A stretch of DNA of 16,439 bases from Ignavibacteriales bacterium (lineage in GTDB: Bacteria > Bacteroidota > Ignavibacteria > Ignavibacteriales > Ignavibacteriaceae), in assembly GCA_016709155.1 (NCBI GenBank), contig JADJEI010000007.1:1-16439 (forward strand), in the 5' to 3' direction. Positions 9,101-15,822 of this stretch are shown piece by piece. The translations under genes were made by a program, and so were the position numbers. Position 1 is the stretch's first letter. Every line of letters starts with the position of its first letter. The notes beneath the pieces are model-generated. The model made no database searches, was not told the origin of the DNA, and saw only the letters and a program-made list of their open reading frames with translations.

Positions 9101-9332
9101 GGTAGCCCTTCAGTGTTTTGTAGCGGCAGATCAAATCTTTAAGCGTACGCGCCATTACATGATGAATGCCAGGCTTGCCGTTTGCTGTTGGCGGTCCTTC
9201 GTAAAAGGTGAATGATTTGGATTTATCTCTTGAGGAAATGCTTTTCTCAAAAGTTCTATTTGCTTTCCAGAATTCTAATATTTGTTGTTCAATTTCGGGG
9301 TAATTTATTTTTTCTAAATTTTGTTTAAACAT
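6181..9332 (-). CDS. ileS: Isoleucyl-tRNA synthetase, type without C-terminal zinc finger (one frameshift)
   Basis: The enzyme charges tRNA-Ile with isoleucine and edits mischarged valine. It starts at ATG 9332, 17 nt after the upstream gene. The class I nucleotide-binding motif is GIHHVMART (about residues 56-64), followed by GWDTHGLPVEIEVEKSLG. The CP1 editing domain, residues about 200-400, holds WTTTPWTLISN and HIAPAFGADDYEVSKKY. KMSKSKGNTVDPF lies near residue 596, after 'GWFYTLHAIATMLFD'. An anticodon-binding helical domain follows. One T is missing near 6560, so the frame breaks at residue about 925; across it the protein continues SQSDVEIISSEIKGWVVESE and LISEGLAREFVNRIQNMRKD to the TAA at 6181. 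The restored length is about 1050 residues. The long length and lack of a Cys4 C-terminal finger place it with the eukaryote-like IleS2 type rather than the E. coli type. Confidence 0.97.
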
Positions 9333-9349
9333 TTTTTATGATTTATCAA

Positions 9350-9959
9350 TTACTGTTGTTCGTATTTTTTAATTAATTCTTTTTCTGTTTGAATAAATTC
9401 TTTCAACTCTCTTTCGATTCTTTCTTTTCGCAGGATAATGTTTTTTGCCTGTGATTCTGCTTCAAAAATTATTTCTTTTGCTTTAAGCTGAGCTGTTTTT
9501 AATTCAAGGTCGGATAGTTTTTTTGATTCCTGCAGAATGCTTTCATAAACACGGATTTTTTCATTCGTTAGATCGGAGTCGCGTTTGGATGTAAGAATTT
9601 CTTCAATCGCCATTCCAAAAAATGCCATTGAGCCAAGCAAAATATTTCTTAAGCTGAATAGAATAAGGTTTTCGGAAAGTAATTCGCTTGCTCCAAAATA
9701 TTCATTAAAATGAAATTGTAAAAATTGAAATTATTGTGACTGCAATAATTGTTGCGAAAACTACTTTGCCGCCGAAATTCCATCCGATTGATTTATTGAT
9801 ATACCACCCGCTTGCGAAGCACAGCATAGACATAACAAACCAAACGGCAAAATCATTTTCACCAAACTTGAATAAATCCGTTTGAAGAAAATCAGATGAG
9901 AAAATAAAAATTGCAAGTAAAACCGGAGCGGCATAGTGGGATAATTTCTTCATTTCCAT
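9350..9959 (-). CDS. Unknown four-helix membrane protein with C-terminal coiled coil (one frameshift)
   Basis: I do not recognise this protein. Two open frames (9959-9705 and about 9700-9350) join if one base in the T-rich stretch near 9705-9715 is removed, giving about 202 residues. It begins MEMKKLSHYAAPVLLAIFIF. Four hydrophobic segments are visible: AAPVLLAIFIFSSDF, FAVWFVMSMLCFASGWYI, KVVFATIIAVTIISIF, and LRNILLGSMAFFGMAI. After these, a charged helix of about 80 residues rich in Glu, Lys and Leu (YESILQESKKLSDLELKTAQ ... IERELKEFIQTEKELIKKYE) looks like a cytoplasmic coiled coil. Its ATG shares one base with the stop of the nucleoside phosphorylase (TAATG), so translation is probably coupled. 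It lies between divIVA-punA and ileS, which hints at an envelope or division role, but that is only context. If the two frames are really separate, the second is an ORF with only one membrane segment. Confidence 0.6.
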
Positions 9960-10779
9960 TAAAGTCTCCTGATTACTTCTTTCATTATTAAAGTCATTTT
10001 TGGTTCTGCTGCCATTGCTGTTTCGATTATTTCCTGAACGTTTACGGGTTTGAGTGAATCAGGAAAACATTCGTCTGTAATAATGCTGATTCCAAGCACC
10101 TTCATTCCCATTTGGTTAGCCACAATATTTTCAGGGATGGTGGACATTCCCACCACGTCAGCACCGGTTGCACGCAGAAATCTGTACTCTGCTTTTGTTT
10201 CGAGATTAGGACCGGGTACAGCAATGTAAACACCTTTTTGGATTTTTAATTTATTTTCAAGTGCAATTTGTTCGGCAAGGTTTATCAGCTCTTGCGAATA
10301 AGGTTCGCTCATATCGGGGAAGCGCGGCCCGAGTTCATCTTCATTTGGTCCAATCAATGGATTATCGCCGAGTAGATTTATGTGATCGGTCATCAGCATA
10401 ACATCGCCTTTGCGAAATTGCGGATTCATTCCACCGCAGGCGTTTGATACAAGCAGTGTTTGCACACCGAGAAATTTCATTACGCGAATTGGATAAGTTA
10501 TTTGCTGCATCGTGTAGCCTTCGTAATAATGAAACCTGCCTTGCATTGCCACCACCTTCTTATTTCCAATTGTGCCAAAATTAATCTTCCTTTGTGAGAT
10601 TCAACAGTTGAAATTGGAAAGTGCGGCAGATCGGAATAATCAATTTCGATATCAATTTTTATTTCACTGACTAAACCGCCAAGCCCTGTTCCGAGAACAA
10701 TTCCAACAGGGAAATTATCTGAAGTATGTTTTTTAATTACAGCTAAGGTTTGTTCTATTTTATTTTTTAATTCGCTCAT
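9959..10779 (-). CDS. punA: Purine nucleoside phosphorylase, trimeric PNP/MTAP family (one frameshift)
   Basis: This enzyme splits purine nucleosides with phosphate into base and ribose 1-phosphate for purine salvage. It starts MSELKNKIEQTLAVIKKHTS at ATG 10779, one base after the divIVA stop. Visible motifs are GIVLGTGLGGL (phosphate loop), STVESHKGRL, then after restoring one T near 10577, FGTIGNKKVVAMQGRFHYYE, SNACGGMNP, AVPGPNLETKAEYRFLRATG and GADVVGMSTIPENIVANQ. The restored length of 273 residues is normal for the family. The base-recognition position that is Asn243 in human PNP (ITN) reads ITDE here, so it is Asp; this could affect 6-oxo versus 6-amino purine choice. MTAP is less likely because of the overall PNP-type motifs. 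The stop overlaps the ATG of the next gene by one base. Confidence 0.93.
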
Positions 10780-10780
10780 A

Positions 10781-11317
10781 TTATAAAATTTTATTAACTA
10801 TATCATCAATGTTTAGATCGAGATCTTTTGATTCATCAGTTTTTCGAGGTGCAGGATTTTCTTCACCGGCATAAGCAACTTTTGTTTCGAGAAGATTCGA
10901 TTGGGTGTTTACGATAGACTTAAGTCTTGCAATTAGAAAGTCTTTTTCGTCGCGAAGTCTAATAACTGCATCACGAATTTCATTCGCTTGCTCACGGGCT
11001 TTCTCCAATAGTTGCGAGGCTTTAAGTTCTGCTTCTTTCACCAGGAGGTTGGCTTGTTTTTTTGAAGACTCCATAGTCCGGGAAGTTGAATCCTGCGCTT
11101 TTAATAAAGTATCCTGAAGATTTTTTTCTATTCGCTTATAGTCAGTAACTTTAATATTCAACTCATCTAATTCTCGTTTTAGTTTTTCGTTTTCTTTGTA
11201 AAGGTTGTCAAATTCATCAGCGAGTTTTTCGAGGAATGCTTGAACCTCTTCGGTTTCGTAGCCGCGCATTGACTTACTGAACTCTTGCTGTTTAATACTA
11301 AGCGGAGAAAACTTCAT
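10781..11317 (-). CDS. divIVA: DivIVA-domain cell division/polar growth protein
   Basis: A 178-residue intact frame. The N-terminus MKFSPLSIKQQEFSKSMRGY, followed by ETEEVQAFLEKLADEFDNLY, is the DivIVA/GpsB lipid-binding domain, which in Gram-positives targets curved membrane at poles and septa. A long coiled coil with Glu/Lys heptads covers about residues 25-145 (KENEKLKRELDELNIKVTDY, QANLLVKEAELKASQLLEKA). The C-terminus is acidic and ends DLDLNIDDIVNKIL, a possible short interaction motif. Its ATG overlaps the yggS stop by 4 nt (ATGA). The position right after yggS and ahead of ileS matches the Firmicute division cluster. In this Gram-negative-type genome its function is less certain; membrane or pole organisation is inferred from the family. 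Confidence 0.93.
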   Translation of the reverse strand: MKFSPLSIKQQEFSKSMRGYETEEVQAFLEKLADEFDNLYKENEKLKRELDELNIKVTDYKRIEKNLQDTLLKAQDSTSRTMESSKKQANLLVKEAELKASQLLEKAREQANEIRDAVIRLRDEKDFLIARLKSIVNTQSNLLETKVAYAGEENPAPRKTDESKDLDLNIDDIVNKIL

Positions 11318-12015
11318 AACTCATTCCATTTTTTTGAATAATCTCTTTCACCAAAAATTGCTGAACCAATTCGCAGCATAGTTGAACCTTCTTCAATTGC
11401 AATTTCAAAATCACTTGTCATTCCCATTGAGAGTTCGCGTAATTGATAACCTTCAGAATTAAATTTTATTAATAAATTTTTTAAATCTCTAAAACTTTTT
11501 CTGATTAGAATTTCATTCTCGGTTAAAGGTGCAATTGTCATTAAACCTAATACATTTAGATTTTTGCTCAACTTACAAAATTTTAAAATATTTCTAACTT
11601 CAGTTTCACTCTCGGCACCTGACTTGGTTTCTTCATCAGATGTTTTTACCTGCACCAAAATTTTCTGAACTTTTCCTATTACTTCAGCTTTTTTTGCTAT
11701 CTCTTCTGCAAGTTCAAATGAATCAACTGAGTGGATAATCTCTGCACAATTCACAGCATATTTTACTTTATTCATCTGAAGATTGCCGATAAAATGCCAG
11801 GTGACTTTGCTGCCGATTTTTTCAAATTTCAGATTTAATTCCTGCGCTTTATTTTCGCCAAAGTCTGAAATACCTGCATCAATTGCCTGATTGATTGCAT
11901 CAATTCCAAAATACTTTGAGACTGCAATCAGCTTAATTTCATTAACGTTCCGACCACATTCTGAACACTTTTTCTGAATCCGGTTTCGCAGTGCAACAAT
12001 ATTATTAGCAATCAT
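11314..12015 (-). CDS. yggS: YggS/PLPBP-family pyridoxal phosphate homeostasis protein
   Basis: An intact 233-residue, single-domain alanine-racemase-fold protein that binds PLP and buffers free PLP in the cytoplasm. It has no known catalytic activity. The PLP lysine is Lys34 in KLIAVSKYFG. Other family signatures are SDFGENKAQEL, WHFIGNLQMNK, IIHSVDSFELAEEI, ILVQVKTSDEETKSG, and at the C-terminus ELSMGMTSDFEIAIEEGSTM followed by LRIGSAIFGERDY, all expected for the family. It starts at ATG 12015 and its stop overlaps the divIVA start by 4 nt. It is the first gene of the block after the terminator at 12140-12176, so the promoter of the whole block probably lies in 12016-12100. Confidence 0.95.
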   Translation of the reverse strand: MIANNIVALRNRIQKKCSECGRNVNEIKLIAVSKYFGIDAINQAIDAGISDFGENKAQELNLKFEKIGSKVTWHFIGNLQMNKVKYAVNCAEIIHSVDSFELAEEIAKKAEVIGKVQKILVQVKTSDEETKSGAESETEVRNILKFCKLSKNLNVLGLMTIAPLTENEILIRKSFRDLKNLLIKFNSEGYQLRELSMGMTSDFEIAIEEGSTMLRIGSAIFGERDYSKKWNEL

Positions 12016-12019
12016 TTCA

Positions 12020-12050
12020 AAATTAAGGTTGTGAATCTATACCTTAATTT
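12020..12050. promoter_or_regulatory. 10-bp perfect inverted repeat just upstream of yggS (operator candidate)
   Basis: AAATTAAGGT (12020-12029) and ACCTTAATTT (12041-12050) form a perfect 10-bp dyad with an 11-nt spacer, ending 5 nt before the yggS start. The spacer contains the putative -10 region. A dimeric repressor site is the simplest reading. If the transcript starts farther upstream, the same bases would form a 5' UTR hairpin next to the start codon. No regulator gene is visible nearby. Confidence 0.45.
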
Positions 12051-12062
12051 ACAGAAAATCAA
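12034..12062 (-). promoter_or_regulatory. Possible promoter of the yggS-divIVA-ileS-rluD block
   Basis: The minus strand reads TTGATT (12062-12057), 17 nt, then TAGATT (12039-12034); an alternative -10 is TATAGA at 12041-12036. Each matches the sigma-70 consensus only in part, and Bacteroidota promoters differ from it. The location between the terminator of the upstream gene and yggS supports a promoter here, but the exact boxes are uncertain. Confidence 0.3.
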
Positions 12063-12139
12063 CGAAAATTTTGTTAGAAAAAGCCGGCAGAGCAAACATT
12101 TACAAATTGAAAATCTTTGTGCTTTAACAGGAAGGTGAA

Positions 12140-12176
12140 AGAAAATTATTAAAAGGCAGCTAACTAAAGCTGCCTT
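12140..12176 (-). terminator. Intrinsic terminator after the M1 peptidase gene
   Basis: The minus strand has AAGGCAGC (12176-12169), an 8-nt loop TTTAGTTA, GCTGCCTT (12160-12153), then TTTTAATAATTTTC. An 8-bp perfect stem followed by a T-rich run is a good rho-independent terminator. It starts 38 nt past the peptidase stop and separates that gene from the yggS block. Confidence 0.8.
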
Positions 12177-12213
12177 GAAAGAAATGCTTTTAGAATACTT
12201 CTGACATTTGATA

Positions 12214-14550
12214 TTATTTTTGAATTATCATCTTCTTAGTTTCAACGAAACCACCTGACCTTAATTGGTAGTAGTAAACTCCGCTGGACAGGCTGATATT
12301 CTGTCCTGCGTTAAACTCTACTTCATACGTGCCGGGGCTGCTGCTGCTCGTTTACGAGTGTGGCTACTTCGTTGCCAAGTATGTCATACACAAGAAGCCT
12401 CACCCCCAACCCCTCTCCAAAGGAGAGGGGAGTTGAAGGAATTGTATATTTTATTTTTGTTGTTGGATTAAATGGATTCGGATAATTCTGTTCAAGTGTA
12501 AATTCTGTTGGTGAATTTATTTCCACTTCAACTGTGTTTGAATATTCAAACGTTCCATCAAAATCATTTTGTTTTAACCTGTATTGATATTTACCCAAAG
12601 AGATTTTCATCAGTGAAAGAATAACTCTTAGGTTCGGTAGTAGTACCGAAGCCGGGAACAAAACCAACAACACTCCAATCCAAATTGCCAACTGAAGACT
12701 GCGGACTGCCGACTTGTTTTCTTTCTATTTCAAACCCACTGTTATTTGTCTCCGTTGCAGTTTGCCAGTTTAGCGAAACTGAGTTTTGCATTACATTTGC
12801 GGTGAAAAAGGTTAGTTCGACTGGAATAGGTGGAATAACACTAAGCGTGGCTTGTTTTAAAACTATTTCACGATCAGGATCGAATGTGACTGTTAGCGGC
12901 TGGCGATTGAAATTAAAAATATAAACTTGTTCATTCACATCATTCATTACTCTTATAAGTGTGTCAATTCCAGTGGAAAAATGTATTTTAATTTCGATGG
13001 GCATTTTATGAAATACAGTATTTGATTGGGTTTGCTTCGCTTGAAATCCCACCTCCCATGCATTTGCACCGGTTGATTGTATCCAATATCCATTTGCGTA
13101 GATAGGATGATTCGGTTCAAAAATCCACTCGTCAAAAAACCAGCTTAAATCTTCGCCATAAGCAGCGCTCATATTTTCCTGAAGATCAGAAGTAACGGCG
13201 CTGTGATATTTTAAATTTGGGTCAGTTGCATAATTCATAATTCCTTCGAAGAATTTATCATCACCCATAACGTATCTTAACTGATGAAGAACGCAAGCGC
13301 CTTTAACATAAGTGATCGCATAATTAAAAAGTATATCATTGGATGGGGTATTTATTGCCCAATCAGGTTCCGAGATTGCCCATCCGGGATTAGCAGATAA
13401 ATAGTAGTCAGCATCACCGTTTATAGTATTTTTATATGAAGAGTAACCGGAAGTATGTTCTATCCAAAGTGCTTCAGAATACGTGGCAAAGCCTTCGTTC
13501 AACCAGATATCTGCCCAAGTTGCACAGGTGATCATATCGCCAAACCACTGATGTGCGTACTCGTGAGAGATCAATCCTTCGCTCCAGCAGCCCGGGCAAA
13601 GGCTCGTTAGAGTTTGGTTTTCCATGCCCCCCCAAGGGAATGAACTATTCAGAGTTGCGAAGCCGTTTTTTTCAAAAGGATGTTCACCAAATAAGGTTGA
13701 ATATTGATCTGTCATTTCAAGTGTAGCTTCTTCCATTTGTATTACGGAGCTATGGTTTTCCCCCTGGTTCCAGTAGAACCTTAGCGGAATGCTGTCGTTC
13801 GGGTTAGATAATTTATGCCAGTAAACTATATCTAAATTATAATTTACTTTTCCACTAATGACAAATAAATAAGTTGCGATGTTATCTCTGCTTACCCAGT
13901 TGTAATAAATTGTATCGGCAGTTTTGATTGAATCTTCAAGTCTGCCATTTGAACCAAGTTTTACGGTTGCAGGAACTCTAACAGTTAAATCAAGTGTAGC
14001 TTTGTCGGAAGGTTTATCCCAGCATGGGAACCACTTGCGCGCGCCTTCGGGTTCGCAGTCGGTGAAGAAAAATCCACTGCTGACATATACCACGTTATCG
14101 GCTACATTCTTGTGCTGATAATAAATTTTCACATCTGCTGTTTCGCTAACATTGTAAGTCCGGTCAAGCGTGATTGTTAAAATGTTATTTACGTGAGTGA
14201 AAGAAACCCCTGCCATGTCAACTGAATCAATTTGCAATGAGGTATTAACCGCATTCAATTTGATTGAGTTGAGTGTTGAGTCAACTTCAAATGTTAAGAT
14301 TTCGTATCCCTTAAAAGATTTAGGATAAGGGCTTAAAAAATTATTGTAGATATCAAGGTTTAACTCGTAATTAATTGCATTGGTCCGAATGAATAATATT
14401 TGCTTCAATATTTCCGGGCTGCACTCCATTTTGTGAATGAATTTTATTTTGGTAGCAATATTGAGAGCCGCTGTTTGTTTGTATTTGAGATAAAATATTT
14501 GTTTGGACAGCAGCTGAAATGAGAAGAAACAAAAGTAAGAATTTTTTCAT
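12214..14550 (-). CDS. Secreted M1-family zinc aminopeptidase with T9SS sorting domain (three frameshifts)
   Basis: It starts at ATG 14550 with a GGGAGATC ribosome-binding site; the signal peptide is MKKFLLLFLLISAAV. The M1 N-terminal beta domain follows. The catalytic domain has GGMENQTLTS (exopeptidase GAMEN motif, about residue 307) and HEYAHQWFGD at about 329 with NEGFATYSE giving the third zinc ligand: the HExxH-x18-E set. After the peptidase part comes a fibronectin-like segment (VELTFFTANVMQNSVSLNWQ, FEIERKQVG), then the T9SS type A sorting domain: QNYPNPFNPTTKIKYTIP, VYDILGNEVATLVNEQQQPG, LSSGVYYYQLRSGGFVETKK, stop at 12214-12216. Extra bases near 14384, 12600 and 12335 break the frame. 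Restored length is about 777 residues. It should be exported by Sec, then carried across the outer membrane by T9SS with the tail cleaved. It trims N-terminal residues from peptides; the substrate is unknown. Confidence 0.92.
12398..12433. repeat. Palindromic element inserted in frame in the T9SS domain
   Basis: Within the sorting domain, CCCCTCTCC (12410-12418), loop AAA, GGAGAGGGG (12422-12430) form a perfect 9-bp hairpin inside a G/C-rich segment that also holds CCTCACCCCCAA. On the coding strand it encodes TPLSFGEGLGVR between KYTIPS and LLVYDILG, where sorting domains normally join directly. The GC content is far above the flanks. This looks like a short dispersed palindrome of the '...CCTCTCCTTTGGAGAGG...GGGGTGAGG' type that landed in a coding region and kept the frame. 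Confidence 0.7.
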
Positions 14551-14553
14551 ATT

Positions 14554-14561
14554 GATCTCCC
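14554..14561 (-). promoter_or_regulatory. Ribosome-binding site of the M1 peptidase gene
   Basis: The minus strand reads GGGAGATC with GGAG at 14560-14557, 6 nt before ATG 14550. It fixes the start codon in front of a signal peptide that the longest open frame (from 14429) misses because of an indel near 14384. Confidence 0.65.
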
Positions 14562-14599
14562 TGAAATTTAATTAGTCATCCTGCGCAAAATAGAAAGAG

Positions 14600-14683
14600 G
14601 ACATCTTTTAAATGAATTCAGAGATTGAATATCAAAAAGAAAAAATAATTTTTTACGGAATTCATTTTGAAAATGAAGATGTC
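14600..14683. repeat. Long imperfect inverted repeat upstream of the M1 peptidase gene
   Basis: GACATCTT (14600-14607) pairs with AAGATGTC (14676-14683), and AAATGAATTC (14610-14619) pairs with GAATTCATTT (14658-14667). This gives 18 base pairs with an asymmetric internal loop and a 38-nt apical loop. It lies in the 243-nt gap between the M1 gene and the DUF2721 gene. It could be a structured leader, a regulator site or the remnant of a mobile palindrome. It has no T-tract typical of a terminator. Confidence 0.4.
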
Positions 14684-14728
14684 AGATATTCACATTTATT
14701 CTTTTGCGTATCATTATTTAATTATTAA
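14612..14728 (+). CDS. Possible small protein, 38 residues
   Basis: A short plus-strand frame MNSEIEYQKEKIIFYGIHFE ... RYSHLFFCVSLFNY starts at ATG 14612 and ends at TAA 14728. AGAGGA at 14596-14601 is a plausible ribosome-binding site with 10 nt spacing. It lies in an otherwise empty gap and opposite to its neighbours. The start region overlaps the inverted repeat at 14600-14683. The sequence is not known to me, with a charged N-terminal half and an aromatic C-terminus. It may easily be chance in AT-rich DNA. Confidence 0.2.
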   Translation: MNSEIEYQKEKIIFYGIHFENEDVRYSHLFFCVSLFNY

Positions 14729-14793
14729 AAACGTTGACCAAACTTAGAACTGTTTTCCGTCATTATAAAATAGAGACCCAGAAGATATAATTC

Positions 14794-15274
14794 CTATTCA
14801 TCAATAGAGACTTCAAAGTTTACGATTTCATATCCTTTAATTGTCTCATAAGCGGCAAATATAATCCCGACCAATACTGATAACATACCAATCAGGAAAA
14901 AAATTGTAACAAAGTAATTTAGCTCCCAGAGAGTTGAACAAAAATGCAAGCCCGATGAAAAGCGATGTAAGTACAAAAAGAGCAACAGCAATTGTATAGC
15001 TTAATACTGCATTGCGAACAAGTTTAACTCTGTAAACCAAACTTGTGATTTGTTTAGAAATACTTTCGAGTCTAATGTTTTCCGGGTAAGCAAGATTTTC
15101 GTCACTATATTTATGGATGGTGCGCCTGCGTTCTTCGTTAAGCAGGCGAATTCTGTTTACAACGAGTGAGTATTTATTATTCATGCCAAGCAAAAGCAAG
15201 CCGCAAGCGGATATCATTATTCCGGGGGCAAGCATTGATTGAATAACTTCAACTACCGAAATTGAAATGTTCAT
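14794..15274 (-). CDS. DUF2721-family integral membrane protein (one frameshift)
   Basis: It starts at ATG 15274 with MNISISVVEVIQSMLAPGIM. The first hydrophobic segment is APGIMISACGLLLLGM, then a basic loop NKYSLVVNRIRLLNEERRRT and ISKQITSLVYRVKLVRNAVL, a second long helix TIAVALFVLTSLFIGLAFLF, and after one extra G near 14925 a third helix YFVTIFFLIGMLSVLVGIIF ending in YETIKGYEIVNFEVSIDE at TAG 14794. 'SPxxxISAxGLLLLxxNNRY' plus 'RxRxLxxExR' followed by two helices is the DUF2721 (PF11026) layout. Restored length is about 159 residues, normal for the family. No biochemical role is known. The gene stands alone, about 137 nt from the receiver-like gene. Confidence 0.75.
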
Positions 15275-15411
15275 TTTAATAATTATTTTTTTATTTGATT
15301 CAAAGATAATGAATGCTTTGATTTTAGATCAATGATTTACGAAAGTAGATTAAGACAGATGCAAGTGGAAAATTTATTTTGCCGTTTGACGACTGATAAA
15401 ATTTTCAATTA

Positions 15412-15712
15412 CTACATCAACAATTTGGAAGGTATTAATTTCAAAAGACTAGATTTAAAGAATGAAAGATAAAATAAATGAACTCTGAAGCGATGATTCG
15501 ATTCAAAATTATTTAAAATTTCAAGAAGATTATCATCTGCGGTCCGTTTTACAAAATCAACAAAAACAAAATCAGGATTAGTTTTTTCTATAAAGTCAAC
15601 AGCGACATTTCCATTCCTGCAAGTAAACACCCTCCAATTCAAAAAACTTTCGGGCAAACCTGCAGGTCAAATTATTGCATTCCCTATCACTTATAATGAT
15701 TAATTTTTTCAT
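15412..15712 (-). CDS. Degenerate response-regulator receiver-like protein (frameshifted)
   Basis: It starts MKKLIIISDRECNNLTCRFA at ATG 15712 and runs to a stop after KCRC. The next frame continues at NGNVAVDFIEKTNPDFVFVD, then DDNLLEILNNFE. The order 'KxLIIxD ... NGxxAvdfIekxxPDfVfvDf ... dgLeIL' is that of a CheY-like receiver domain, which takes a phosphoryl group on the Asp after the third strand; here that is the Asp of FVFVDF. At least one indel lies near 15625, and the region from 15545 down is poorly readable (KRTADDNLL in place of a 'MPxxDG' loop). No output domain is seen, and the second acidic residue of the pocket reads SDRE. It may be a single-domain receiver or a fragment. No kinase is nearby. 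Confidence 0.5.
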
Positions 15713-15822
15713 TTGCTGAAATAGTTAGAGCAGAGCCGTTAAATAATTTTCACACATTAATTAAAAATAACTGTCGCAAGAAAGTTATGAAATGAAAAGT
15801 TAAAACAGAAAAATTTCCGGGT

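Noticed and set aside
15300..15321. Hairpin TCAAAG/CTTTGA as a terminator after the receiver-like gene
   Set aside because: Only 6 bp with a 10-nt loop, and the minus-strand tail is A-rich rather than T-rich.
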